Positions 21,867-32,545 are shown, numbered from the stretch's first letter. The stretch is 64,000 nt of DNA from Procambarus clarkii (GCF_040958095.1 NC_091217.1:8308235-8372234); one strand, 5' to 3'. Made by a program: numbers and translations. The notes: a model not told the origin generated them from the sequence alone.

Positions 21867-22439
21867 GTAAGTGAATGTAGGGGGGATATTGTAGTGCAAG
21901 ATGTTATTATTGTGTAATGATGAGGATCTGTGCGTGTGTGGGGGAGGAAGTTAGGTCATCATATGGACAATTCGTTCTTATATAGGCATGGGTTTTCTTG
22001 TCTCTGTACAATGCTTTGGTGTGATGTTTAAAGAATTACTTGTCTGTACACCTATATGGGTGGGATTTAGGGTATTATAGTTCGGTATTTTTGCTGTAGG
22101 GGGTATAGGTCATTACGTATACAAGATGCTTAGTTAGCAGACTTAAAACGATAATGATTAATGATAAAACAACCTAATCCATATAACATAACCAAGTCTA
22201 ACTTAGTAGTACATTTTTATCAGAAAACTAGCCTTGTTGAAATGATTTTTTACTCCCATTTTGTTTGGAGTTTGAAAAGAAATGGCGAGGGTTAAACAAA
22301 GCTCATTTATTTATTTATATACAAGAAGGTATATAAGATTTTTACTTAATTTTTAGTTTTGACAGATAAGACCATATTAAATCAGATACAAGTCATACCA
22401 CATACACGATGACTCGCAAACAAATGTTAAAACCTATCT

Positions 22440-22662
22440 AACCTAGGGTTTCCGGGTTCGATCCCCGGTGAAGGCAGAGACAAATGGGCAAAATGTTTTT
22501 CATCCTGATGCCCCTGTTACCTAGCAGTAAATAGGTACCAGGGAGTTAGACAGTTGCTACGGGCTGCTTCCTGGTGGGGGTGTAACAAAAAAGGAGGCCT
22601 GATCGAGGACCGGGCCGCGGGGACGCTAAGCCCCGAAATCATCTCAAGATAACCTAGCTCAG
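22440..22662 (+). mobile_element. tRNA-derived SINE, family I, 5'-truncated copy
   Basis: Starts at the B box (GGGTTCGATCCCCGG) and continues with the family body (GACAAATGGGCA, CCTAGCAGTAAATAGGTACC, AGTTAGACAG) and the LINE-like tail GGGGACGCTAAGCCCCGAAA, then CTCAAGATAACCT. Confidence 0.85.
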
Positions 22663-22922
22663 CCCAACCTAAACTAACCAAACCAAGAATCAACCTAACC
22701 CAAACCAATGGAGTCCAGTACAGCTTAACCTAAGCTAATACATCCTACCATAACAGTATAGTGTATACGGTTTTAACAAACGGGAAAACGAGCATCGTCG
22801 AATTATTTCATGTCCAAAAAGTACCATCCATAAAGTTTGATACGTTAGGATGTATTAGCCAAGATTAGGCTGTGTTAGGCTTGGTTGGTTTGAGTTAGCC
22901 TGGGTAAGGTTAGGTAAATTTT
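22655..22922. repeat. Imperfect inverted repeat (MITE-like)
   Basis: The left arm, rich in CCTAA/AACC motifs and ending CTAATACATCCTACC (22734-22748), is the inverted complement of the right arm beginning GTTAGGATGTATTAG (22844-22858). Later arm segments (CCAACCTAAACTAACC against GGTTGGTTTGAGTTAG) pair imperfectly. Confidence 0.5.
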
Positions 22923-23434
22923 CCAATCCATTGGTGAACAGTCATGTGTACAGGGTGACACATTATTACAGACCGTTTTACTAGTGATAAAAAAGCAATG
23001 TAGGACTAACACAACTATTGGAAAACAACAGTTGTATTATCAGTGTATAGTAGTAATTAATAATTTTGTACAAAGTTTGCATAAAAATGTTAGGTGTTTC
23101 AAGTAACTCACTAAGTTCTGGTAGACCTTTCATGACCCGTATAAAGGCCAGGCTGTGTGTGAACTGTTAAAACCATCAACAGGTAATATACAGAAATGTT
23201 TATTGAACTAAATGCAGCTGGCCGAAGCAGCCATTGACATGAAACTGTTAGCGGCCAGTTTCATGTTAGTTACGTATTTATGGAAACTCTCCATCAGCGA
23301 CCACATAACCAGATTTTAAAATGCACTATAATCTTAATTTAAATATATTTTGTTATTACAGTACTGTATCTGGTTTTCTTTACAAAGTACAGTATTTATA
23401 TCATCCTACCCACAACAGTTGTTTAATTTCCGAG

Positions 23435-23540
23435 TACCTGTTTACTGCTAGGTGAACAGAAGAATTAGGTGAAAGGAAATGTGCCCAGCCATATCTGTCC
23501 TGACTGGGAATTGAACCCAGGATCCCCAATTGGGAGTCAA
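23435..23540 (-). mobile_element. tRNA-derived SINE, family II fragment
   Basis: GGGAATTGAACCCAGGATC is an inverted B box; GTTTACTGCTAGGTGAACAG is the family body. Located in Asterix intron 1. Confidence 0.6.
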
Positions 23541-23591
23541 GGGGGAAGGCAACCGATTTTTACCTGACTTTACCTGAGGGCCACTAACGTA

Positions 23592-23960
23592 TTAGTGGCC
23601 TCGACGAGAACAGAAAAGCTTGTCCAAAGTCCCCTCATTTGCCTTGATTATTTTTTTCCAGTTGGATTTTAAAATGTAAGAGTTTGGGCAATTATGTTTG
23701 GCAGGTAGGCAGTTCCATGGGTTTATAACCGTATGGGGGTAAAAGGCATCTCTTGTTTTCAGTCCTATGTTGTGGTTTGTTGAGCTTTTATAAGACATTA
23801 TCTGGATCAACATCCTCCAAATTGTTCAGTATTTTAAAATTTCAATGAGGTCTGCTAAGTCATGTCTGGTTTGAAGTGTTGTTAATGCTGTGGCCCTCAA
23901 CTGTTCCTGGTATGAGAGTTGATTACACTGTGATACCCTCAACTATAATAAATTCTGTTT
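23592..23960 (-). mobile_element. LINE ORF C-terminal fragment
   Basis: The minus strand at 23813-23592 reads GLKTRDAFYPHTVINPWNCL, PAKHNCPNSYILKSNWKK and ends LFCSRRGH. The same family, on plus, is at 35825-35992 (FFSTKRAINPWNRLPAEAVN). Located in Asterix intron 1. Confidence 0.75.
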
Positions 23961-23984
23961 TCAGACAACATACAGCCTCTTTGC

Positions 23985-24345
23985 TCAAACCCCTGGACAT
24001 ACTAAACATTTAATCCGTACTCTTCATTCTCTTCACATTATAAACACTTGCAAAGCTCTGTTCCTTAATACTAACTCAGATTTTAAACTTCCGAATTGTA
24101 TGAAATAATGTTTGTGATGTTCTGCATGAACATCACTGCTGAAATATCTCTAAGATTCTCTATGCAGGTCTCTATATAGAGACCAAATGTGTGGAATTTC
24201 CTAACCCAATGTCTTCACTTTAGTATCCCACATTGTGCTAATTACTCATCTAGTGCTGTACTATCTACAAATGCACTCCATCAACACAATTTATCATCAC
24301 CCTTATTACTACCTTACCTCTCGCTTAACAATTAGCTTAGCTTAG
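23985..24345 (+). mobile_element. Degenerate LINE 3' fragment
   Basis: Traces of LINE-like coding (AKLCSLILT, KCVEFPNPMS) with many stops, followed by a tail. Weak call. Confidence 0.4.
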
Positions 24346-24359
24346 ATGTCACGCTATTG

Positions 24360-24612
24360 TGATTTCTGTGTATAATGAAGTAAGGGCGAAGAGGTAGAAC
24401 GGCCTATTGACATAGCTCGAGTGCATGGGGGGAGTTGTGTAAAATCCTGGTTTGTCTCTCGGAGAGGCTGCAGGATCCAAGTAAATTCAGAAGAATTTCT
24501 GGTTGCAATTCTTATACCATGTCGTAGCTCAGTCGATTAAGGCAGCGTCTGGGATGCTCTTGGGCGCAAGTTCGAATCCTCGTCACGGCCCCTTGTAGAT
24601 TTGTTCTCTTAA
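24360..24612 (+). mobile_element. tRNA-derived SINE, family III
   Basis: The tRNA-like segment at 24522-24600 has an A box (GTAGCTCAGTCGATTAAGGC) and B box (AAGTTCGAATCCTCG), and ends CCTTGTAGATTTGTTC. Upstream is a body with CTGGTTTGTCTCTCGG. Related copies are at 604-715 and 59722-59905(-). Confidence 0.7.
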
Positions 24613-24649
24613 GATTAACTGTTTCCCTTGTACAATACAGGTAATTTAA

Positions 24650-24745
24650 AATTCACTGCAAATTTTGCGTTAGCTTTAAGATTTGCCTAAAATTCTATGC
24701 ATGTTAGTGGCTTTACAAGAATGTACAGATAATGGCGATTCATTT
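24650..24745 (+). repeat. LINE 3' tail fragment
   Basis: Contains TTGCCTAAAATTCTATGC and TTAGTGGCTTTACAAGAATG, related to the tails at 32675-32715 (GCCCGAAATGCTGCGCG, TAGTGGCTTTACAAGA) and 34655-34690. Confidence 0.6.
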
Positions 24746-24785
24746 GTACAAATAACCCATTGTAGTGAATAATATTGTAGTGTCA

Positions 24786-25042
24786 GGGGGGGCCTAACGG
24801 CTGAGTGGACAGCGCTCCGGATTTGTATTCCTAAGGTTCCGGGTTTGATCCCCAGTGGAGGTGGAAACAAATGGGCAGAGTTTCTTTCACCCTGATGCCC
24901 CTGTTACCTAGCAGTAAATAAGTACCTGAGAGTTAGACAGCTGCTACTGGCTGCTTCCTGGGGGGGGTGTAACAAAAAGGAGGCCTGGTCGAGGATTGGG
25001 CCACGGGGACGCTAAGCCCCGAAATCGTCTCAAGATAACCTC
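24786..25042 (+). mobile_element. tRNA-derived SINE, family I, near-complete
   Basis: The head has an A box (CTAACGGCTGAGTGGACAGC) and B box (GGGTTTGATCCCCAG), so it could be transcribed by RNA polymerase III. The body is the same as at 22440. The tail GGAGGCCTGGTCGAGG, GGGGACGCTAAGCCCCGAAA matches the LINE 3' end at 29616-29680. Other copies are at 41592, 44025(-) and 57359. Confidence 0.88.
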
Positions 25043-25054
25043 AAAATACTGTAG

Positions 25055-25290
25055 TGTAGTGGTCAACACAGTCAGCTCGCAATTGAAACGTTCGGGATTG
25101 ATTTCTGCCGCAGGACAGGGACGTTTGGCACGTTTGCTTTTGCCCGATGCCTGTGTTCACCTAGCGGTAAATAAGTACCTAGGAGATGGGCAACTATTGT
25201 TGGTTGCATCTTGGGAAAGACTAGTAGTTGGCCTAGAGGGGACCTTGATAAACCTAACTGGCTTTGTCCCAATGGGAAATCATACTTAAG
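25055..25290 (+). mobile_element. tRNA-derived SINE, family II
   Basis: A-box-like TGTAGTGTAGTGGTCAACAC and B-box-like GTTCGGGATTGATTTC, then GACAGGGACGTTTGGCACG and CACCTAGCGGTAAATAAG. It lies directly after a family I SINE. Confidence 0.65.
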
Positions 25291-25706
25291 TACGATACAA
25301 GTAAAAAACTTTTCAAAATCTTTTCTGTGGAGAGCCTTGTAGGCTCCAGGGAGCCTCTGGGCTCACCCAGAAAATGGTGTTTCATTACATTCAGTGCTGT
25401 ATTTTTTTTTTCAAATAATGTTACTTTTGTGAGGGTTTGTGTACAGTAATTATTGAACTTCATTGTTGTTTGTATTTGTAATATGTTCTCTCATCTTCCC
25501 TCCTGATTTTCCATAACTAATCACTTCTTGCAAAGAGAATTATAAAACCTGTGTTTATTGAATTCATTTTATTTGCCTTCTCACTCATGCTTTAATGTTA
25601 CTTATTTGATCAATAACACCTTACTGATACAGTAATAATAATAATACATTAATATTACATTTTTATACATACCAACTGCAATATAATGTAATTTGACCAT
25701 TGACAG

Positions 25707-25816
25707 GTACAAACCATCAGCACAAGGGACTCCAGGGGGCCCCTGGTGAAGATCCAACTACTGACTACATGAATGTACTAGGCATGATCTTCAGCATGTG
25801 TGGTCTAATGATGAGA
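25707..25816 (+). CDS. WDR83OS: PAT complex subunit Asterix, coding exon 2 (frame-disrupted)
   Basis: Acceptor TTGACAG ends at 25706 and donor GTAAGT starts at 25817. The exon begins YKPSAQGTP and ends [18 protein letters not shown], the family hallmark (human [16 protein letters not shown]). The two halves are in different frames. The exon is 110 bases, but 109 are needed to keep both flanking phases, and there is a five-G run at 25735-25739, so one extra base, probably a G, is present. Read literally, exon 1 runs into TGA after CCCTGG. This is either an assembly error in a homopolymer or a real lesion. Confidence 0.9.
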
Positions 25817-26860
25817 GTAAGTTTTGGGTTTCTGGCATTATAGGGTCTGTTCTGAAGCCCACGGTATCATCCCTATTGTCTACCACTATCATCCCTATTC
25901 ATCCTGGCACTAGCTTGCTCAGTTTTTTTTGTTTTCAACTCATATTTTATGAACTACTGTATATTGTATGTAAGTGATGTTGGCATTCATGGGAACATTT
26001 TCTGTGGGAGCCATGCTTTTTGTATTGTTTATATTCATGCTTCACTTGTCAGTTTAAGGCACCCATCTTGTGTGCCCTTAGCTGTTCATTCATTCTGATT
26101 TAGTTTCTCAACTCTCTGCCTTGTAGCTAGTTTGTATTACCCATTCCCACCAGTAATATTTTTCAAGATTCTGGGTGTTGTCCTAGTCAGGGCTTCTCCT
26201 TTTGAGTTACCATTACATCAGTACTGCTTGGGACTCGGTCCACGTGGCCAGGCCTGTTGCTGGGTATTTTAGTGTGTGTTATGTCTGATTCTGACTCGTG
26301 TGCCATGTTGGTGCCTTGCATCATCTTCTGTGTGTACAGTTGGAGTCACACTAATAATACTTCAATACCTGTCACATAGGTCTGATCTTTCTAGTTTTTT
26401 AATTGGTAGGAGGTTGGAGAACCGTCAACTCAATCCTTGTGACTAACATGGATGTCCATTATTCGGTAATTATTGTGCCGAAGATTGTAATTAAGTCAAA
26501 ATACATTTTCACTTTACTGAAAAATTTATGGCATGAGCGTGAAGTGAGCCAAAAGTGTGACAAAGCAACAGCAGTCGGCTGAATGCTGGGCATGGGGGAA
26601 GAGGGAGGGAGGGTGTGAGACTATCCCTTCCTCATTTCCTCTCTCAAGCTTGGTGAAAAAGTTCTCTCCTTTTGAATGTTTGGTTTCAATAAAGTTGTGT
26701 GTGTGTACATCTATAATTTTAATACCAAATTATCCGTGATCAGTATCATATGCCATAATCAAGACGCATCATAAAAGAATTTTTTGCGAATAATTTATTA
26801 ATAATAATAATTCATTGTGTTGGAGGACTGGCAGCCAGGTTATACATACAGTACATGTTA
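25817..26860. other. Asterix intron 2, left part, no repeat recognised
   Basis: Unremarkable intronic DNA. I see no exon or repeat signature. Confidence 0.4.
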
Positions 26861-26869
26861 GGTTTGTAT

Positions 26870-27105
26870 CCAGGTTCCCCCCCCCCCTTCCCCCCTATCC
26901 CTAGGGTCTAATTACTGACCCTCCCCAGTATGCAACCCCACAATAAGCTGACTGACTTTTGGGTACCTATTTCCTGCTAGGTGAACAGGTACATTAGGTG
27001 ATAGGATACACACCCGCCATTTCTATCTTGCCTGGGATTTGAACCCAGAATTCTAGATTGCGAGTCAAGAACGAACTCGACTATACTACCGGTACCCTCA
27101 ATTTA
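26870..27105 (-). mobile_element. tRNA-derived SINE, family II, inverted
   Basis: GGGATTTGAACCCAGAATTC is the inverted B box; TTCCTGCTAGGTGAACAGG is the body; CCCCAGTATGCAACCCCAC matches the tail side of the copy at 1600-1875. A C-run precedes it. Confidence 0.7.
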
Positions 27106-27349
27106 CTGGGATTTATGTCAAGAATGGTTGAGTTTGTGTAAATCCTGGTCATTATGTTATGTTGGGACCACCAATAATTGTCATATACTGTAATTATGAT
27201 TTTTAAATGGAATTGTTTGCCAATGATTGCTCTATCATATGCCATTGTCAAAATGATAAGTACATACTGTAATAGATCATGTTGGACCACAAATTTTAGA
27301 TCCATTTGGCATAGGGTCTCCATTTTTGTGCAACTCTGGAGCTCTTCTC

Positions 27350-27500
27350 AGTGTTACCTTGAGGTGCTTCCGGGGCTTAGTGTCCCTGCGGCCCAGTCGT
27401 CGACCAGGCCTCCTGGTTGCCGGACTGATCAACCAGGCTGTTGGATGCGGCTGCTTGCAGCCTGACATATGAGTCGCAGCCTGGTTGATCAGGTGTAATT
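27350..27500 (-). repeat. LINE 3'-end fragment
   Basis: GAGGTGCTTCCGGGGCTTAG, GTCGTCGACCAGGCCTCC, GATCAACCAGGCTGTTGGAT: the same LINE end as at 29628, in Asterix intron 2. Confidence 0.8.
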
Positions 27501-28476
27501 ATGTTTAGAGCAGGGTTCTTCCCAGCTGGTTTCACCATTTGTGTTGTCTTCAATGATTGCCTTGATAGCATTGCTCTAGTTGTTTGAGCTGCTGCTGTGG
27601 GATGTGGTTGCATATTTACACTATATGCGGCCTGTCGTGCTTTCCAGCGTGCAGTTCTAGATCATCAGGAATCTTCTTAGTTGTATTCCTTGCGGTTTGC
27701 CTCTTTTTACACCCTTTCTACTTTCTGGAGGGAAAGGGAAGGGAAGGGAATTATTAGGAGAAATCACTAAATCATTATAACTATATAGCATTTGGAAGGG
27801 ATCAACATAAGGATTTTTTATAGGACATGGGGACGAAATTGTGCCCAACCACTTGGACAGTGTGGGATTGAAAACCGGCTTGCAAAAAAATGGGCCTTCG
27901 CTCTACTGTCTAGCCCAAGTGGTTGGGCGGGAAGGGAAGGTAGATCAATCTTTGATAGCTGGCAGTGCAGTATTTTAGCCTCGGTCTGCTTCAGTTGAGT
28001 TCTTCAGATCCAGCTTTGGGCCATGTGTAGATTTATATCTCCTGGTTCCTGGCTGGGGTAGGGGTTCTAGTGCATCGTTCGCTCTGGACAGTGCTCCTGT
28101 TCACCCTTCGTTTTTGAAGTGTTGACCTTTTAGGCAAGTTGATTGAAACCTCAGGTAACCTCAGGGCTGTCATCTGGTGGAAGATGGGTAAATCAAGGGC
28201 CTACCAGAAAAGATGTTTAATTATACAGTATTCAATGCTTAATTTTCACATATATAGTACAGTACATGTTTTAAGTAAATATCAGACTTTATCTTGGATC
28301 ATTTTCTTATTTAGGGTTTTAATCTTATAATACTTATATTGAGGAATGTGATTTCTACTCACTTTATGAATTTTAATCCTCCAAATACTGTATTATTAAA
28401 ACTATGATTATAGAAATTTTAGACATTGTTGTTATAAATGATACTCTATAGTGAACTCATTATTTCTTACTTGCAG
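27501..28476. other. Asterix intron 2, right part
   Basis: A 14-base match, CCCAACCACTTGGACAG / CTAGCCCAAGTGGTTGGGC, makes a hairpin between about 27843 and 27928. Otherwise nothing recognised. Confidence 0.4.
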
Positions 28477-28574
28477 TTGAGGTGGTGTGCTTGGGTTGCG
28501 CTATACTGCTCCTGCATCAGCTTTGCCAACTCGAGAGTCAATGACGATACGAAACAAATGCTCAGCAGCTTCAT
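28477..28574 (+). CDS. WDR83OS: PAT complex subunit Asterix, coding exon 3
   Basis: Acceptor CTTGCAG to donor GTAAGG; 98 bases, open in the expected phase: [20 protein letters not shown] then [12 protein letters not shown] and AT of a split Met codon. Human has [20 protein letters not shown] and SEDTKQMMSSFM. It carries the second transmembrane segment. Confidence 0.95.
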
Positions 28575-28743
28575 GTAAGGTTTATCTTGTTTTCTTCTGA
28601 AATTTGTATATTACTAAACCCATAAAGGTACAACCTGTCCTCATAGCATGTCACATTTTAACATATACTTTACTTTACACAAGGCCAAAACCTGGTGTAC
28701 TAAGGCAAATAAACATTGCAACGGGGTAAATACCCTAACTGTG

Positions 28744-29094
28744 CAACCTGTCCTCTTACAAATTACGTCTGAATTTGGTCGTTTGCCCATATGGCCGAAA
28801 ATGGACGTAATTTAAAAATAAAAAAATTAAAATAAATTTTGGATTTTGTTTCAAAACAGTAAGTTAAGGGTCCTCTCGTAGGTTAGGAGGGCAGGAAATT
28901 GTCCAAGTTTCAAAAGCTATGAAAAACGTTAAATGAAAGTTTCCTCTCCTAACCTTTCCAAGTAAGCCAGAGGACTTAGAGAAAACGCGACAGTATGTCA
29001 CTTTCGTGAGCCAATTTCATTTCAAATTACGTTCATTTTTGGATATAGCATGCATTCGAACGAAAAGCGACGTTATTTTCAAGAGGACAGGTTG
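28744..29094. mobile_element. MITE with terminal inverted repeats
   Basis: CAACCTGTCCTCTT at 28744-28757 is the exact inverted complement of AAGAGGACAGGTTG at 29081-29094. The 351-bp interior is non-coding and holds further inverted motifs (AAATTACGTC / AAATTACGTTC). A second, lone left end, CAACCTGTCCTC, lies at about 28632. Located in Asterix intron 3; superfamily not assigned. Confidence 0.75.
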
Positions 29095-29526
29095 AACCAT
29101 GATGTGCCTGACCACCATCATATGGTGGGTCAGGTCACCTAAAGTCCCAGCTAGCCTGCCATTCCCGCTCGTTGAGCCAAATGGAACCCCCAAATATTCT
29201 ATAAGGAAGAGAACAGGACTGGGAGGTGAGCGATTGACTACATGCCTGAAAAGGGCATTTCATTACCTGGATCTGGATTTGTACCTGGATAAGGGGGTTC
29301 TGGGATTTCTTTTCTCCAAGCCTGGCCTGGGCCAGGCATGACGTGCAAGATCTTGGTCCAGTAGACTGTTGCTTGGAGTGGCCTGCAGGGCCATATTCCC
29401 ACTTACAATCTAGTTAGTCCAGCACTTCTTGCAGGAAACTCTAATTTTTTCTTGAAGAAATACTTTTGTTCCAGCCATACTTATTTTATTTGCTGTGAGG
29501 ATATTAAGGAGCCGTGGTCCTTTGAT

Positions 29527-29615
29527 ATTTATACAGTGTTCTATGATTGTTCCTGTGGCACCTTTATTCTTCACTTGCGCTATTCTGCATTTCCTACCAT
29601 ATTGTTCGCTCCACT
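29527..29615 (+). repeat. Direct repeat flanking a LINE fragment, left copy
   Basis: TACAGTGTTCTATGATTG through TTGCGCTATTCTGCATTTCC to TTCGCTCCACTA recurs at about 30285-30371 with few differences. The LINE piece 29616-30245 lies between. Confidence 0.75.
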
Positions 29616-30245
29616 ACCTTACCTTACCTTGAGGTGCTTCCGGGGCTTAGCGTCCCCGCGGCCCGGTCGTCGACCAGGCCTCTTGGTTGCTGAACTGATC
29701 AACCAGGCTGTTGGACGCGGCTGCTCGCAGCCTGACGTATGAGTCACAGCCTGGTTGATCAGGTATCCTTTGGAGGTGCTTATCCAGTTCTCTCTTGAAC
29801 ACTGTGAGGGGTCGGCCAGTTATGCCCCTTATGTGTAGCGGAAGCGTGTTGAACAGTCTCGGGCTTCTGATGTTGATAGTTCTCTCTCGGAGTACTTGTT
29901 GCACCTCCGCTTTTCAACGGGGGTATTCTGCACATCCTTCCATGTCTTCTGGTCTCATGTGATGTTATTTCTGTGTGCAGGTTTGGGACCAGCCCCTCTA
30001 ATATTTTCCACGTGTAAATTATTATGTATCTCTCCCGCCTGCGCTCAAGGGAGTACAGATTTAGGCTGGTTCTTTAGTCGGTCCCAATAGTTTAGATGTT
30101 TTACTGAGTGGATTCTAGCAGTAAAGGATCTCTGCACACTCTCCAGGTCAGCAATTTCTCCAGCTTTGAAAGGGGCTGTCATTGTGCAGCAGTACTCCAC
30201 TCTAGAGAGCACAAGCGTTTTGAAAAGTATCATCATCGGTATAGC
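29616..30245 (-). mobile_element. LINE (jockey/CR1-like) 3' part
   Basis: The minus strand encodes, from 30240 down, LFKTLVLSRVEYCC and FKAGEIADLESVQRSFTARI, then INIRSPRLFNTLPLHIRGIT and PLTVFKRELDKHLQRIPDQP (29865-29770). These are the RT thumb and C-terminus of a non-LTR element. It ends in the GC-rich tail GGGGACGCTAAGCCCCGGAA. 5'-truncated and interrupted. Located in Asterix intron 3. The tail is the probable source of the family I SINE tail. Confidence 0.85.
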
Positions 30246-30405
30246 ATCTGTTATAATATTGTGCAAATTTTGGACCTGGATATTCATACAGTGTTCTATG
30301 ACTGTTTCTGTGGCACATTTTTTCTTCACTTGCGCTATTCTGCATTTCCTACCATATTGTTCGCTCCACTATGTTATAATACTGTGCAAATTTTGGACCT
30401 GGAGT
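30246..30405 (+). repeat. Tandem duplication, about 124-bp unit
   Basis: TATAATATTGTGCAAATTTT with GGACCTGGA at about 30250-30280 recurs at 30374-30403. Between them is the right copy of the repeat seen at 29527-29615. Confidence 0.7.
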
Positions 30406-30819
30406 TCAGTCCATGTATACAGTACATGATACCTCTCTTGTCTCCTTTCCAGAGTACATTTTGGGAGCTTCAAATGGTCCCAATAATTTATGTACTTTAT
30501 TGTGTTTGTGTGCTGAGTATGTCCTCTGTATTCCCTGTGTTTCAACAATCTCTCTTGCTCTGATTTGTTATTTTTGGGAGAGCCCTGTCAGTAGTTTTCT
30601 GAGCTTACTTGTCAGTCACTATAGCATTGACTTCATGATTTTCCTAAGGGTGACAACACTTGCATAATTCTTTTGTTATTGAATGTAATTTAAATTACAT
30701 TAATCCAACCCATTGTTACTGGCTAATAGTTCTGATTTTCAAAGTAAATTATCATAATTAAACAAATATACTTTTATTTGCTTGTCACAAATAATTTACT
30801 AATTATATTAACATTTCAG

Positions 30820-30925
30820 GTTGTCCACTTCCGCAGTTGTGATGTCCTACCTTCAAAACCCACAGCCTGACACCTCCATGGTCCAATATATAAACGGTTC
30901 TATATTATCGATTGTTTTTGGTTGA
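30820..30925 (+). CDS. WDR83OS: PAT complex subunit Asterix, last coding exon (altered C-terminus)
   Basis: After acceptor TTTCAG the split codon gives M, then LSTSAVVMSYLQNPQP, matching LSISAVVMSYLQNPQP of other animals. The expected end is MTPPW. Here the literal frame continues DTSMVQYINGSILSIVFG to TGA at 30923-30925. ACACCTCCATGG (TPPW) is present at 30870-30881 in another frame, and two bases appear to be missing where the Met codon should be. The ancestral frame would then end at TAA at 30891. Identity is secure; only the last residues are in doubt. Confidence 0.9.
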
Positions 30926-30999
30926 ATGGAAATGTATAATTGCCTCACCATACTTGTATTAAAATTGTACTGCTGAATGACAGTGACAATTTTAGTTTT

Positions 31000-31005
31000 A
31001 ATAAA
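31000..31005 (+). promoter_or_regulatory. WDR83OS: Asterix polyadenylation signal
   Basis: AATAAA 75 bases after the literal stop, in AT-rich 3' UTR sequence. Confidence 0.6.
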
Positions 31006-32390
31006 CTAGCTAATGGTGCCAGGTTTATATTATGATGTGCAATATGGAACAGTGCCAACATTTGATGATGTGCATGAGTTACAAAATGGCTTGGTTTGTT
31101 AATCTTTTAATTTGTGTAGCCTGCACTATATAATTCTTGTGTTATACTTCCCATCCAAAAGTTTCTTGTAAGCAGCTTGTCTTTTTTTTTCTTTAACAAA
31201 TGGACAAATTTGTATTGTCCCATAACATTATCATGTCATTCATGCCAGTGTAAAAGGCAATAGCATGAAGGTCAAAGCTTGAAATATCCTGGAATATGAA
31301 GTACCATACGAGTTGATCCTCGAGTGACAACCACATTAGTACAGTAGATAGCCTCCATATTAGACATAAAAGGAAGACTTGATCACCACGTTAGAAATAG
31401 AAGAGTGAAAGGGAATTGGGAGTGGAATGGTAGGCAGTCAGTATGGGGGAAGGGAGACTTTTGGAGTACAGTACAGTACTGTCCATTCAGTAGAGCCAGG
31501 CTGTCACCTGATCGGATGACAGGCAAAGTTATCAGTCACTAGCACTGATTTTATAGTTTTCTTCGAGGTGACATCAACTGCATAATATCTTTTTGATCAT
31601 GAAATTACATTAACTCCAACCAGTTACTGCTGGCTAATAATTCTTAGACATAAAGGAAAGAGGACAAATCAGAAGAGCATGTTAAGATAGGGCTACCTGA
31701 ATAGGTTTCAGTTGTGGTTACTCCATCAGAGGGGCGTTCATGGGGATAAAGACAGATTCTACAGTAAATTGTTAATTCCTCTTTTAGGACTGCCTCCTCT
31801 TCCATTTTGCTTAGTTATGCAAAGTTGTTGTTTTATGGTTACAAAGGAAACATATCATTCCTTAATTTCTTATTTTGACTGTATCAGAATTTAGAATTTC
31901 TAAAATATAGTTACAGGTTGTAAGTACAGTATGTATAACAGTTTATACAGTACTATACTTAGTGTATAAAATATATATTAATGCAGGCCATATGTATTAT
32001 TGTTAAATATGTACTTTTGTATTTCATAGTAAACCTTTTACCATAATATATAATTATCTTCTCCTTTCAATAGTGCATTTGTCATGTTGAATTATATGGT
32101 ATATCAGGATTTTATCGGTACTACCTTGTTGACTGCGTGTTCCTCCCGTTACTATACTGTATACAGTATCTCTCCTTCCCATTACAGTATTACGCTGAGA
32201 TGTATCAGTAAGGTAAAAACTGTAAAACTTTTGCCTTATTTAAAAGCAAAACCAAAAAGTACCTAACTTCATCTTCTTAGTTTTCCTACACTGAGCTTTA
32301 AATTTGCTCTGTACCTAGTGTTACCCAATCTCCTAATTTTTATGTAATTTCAAACAACCTTATCATTGTGTTCATTGCTGTCTTCTTTTA
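31006..32390. other. Intergenic sequence after Asterix
   Basis: AT-rich. ATTTTATAGTTTTC near 31551 partly resembles the segment around 30620-30700, suggesting an old repeat. No gene recognised. Confidence 0.4.
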
Positions 32391-32394
32391 TGTG

Positions 32395-32545
32395 CTAGCC
32401 ATATGCTGTATTGTGACTACCAATTTTTGTCAACTACCATTCAAGCTGTCATTGCAACCAATCTTATATTGTTTCTGCTGTATTATGCCTACCAATTTTT
32501 TTGTCAACTACCATTCAAGCTGTCATTGCAATCAATCTTAGCTAC
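32395..32545 (+). repeat. Two-copy tandem duplication, about 75 bp
   Basis: TGTCAACTACCATTCAAGCT, then GTCATTGCAA, occurs at about 32429-32458 and again at about 32502-32531, with the same flanking ACCAATTTTT and CAATCTTA. Confidence 0.85.

Noticed and set aside
24522-24600. A functional tRNA gene
   Set aside because: Has A and B boxes but no complete cloverleaf that I can draw, and continues into a SINE body shared with other copies.
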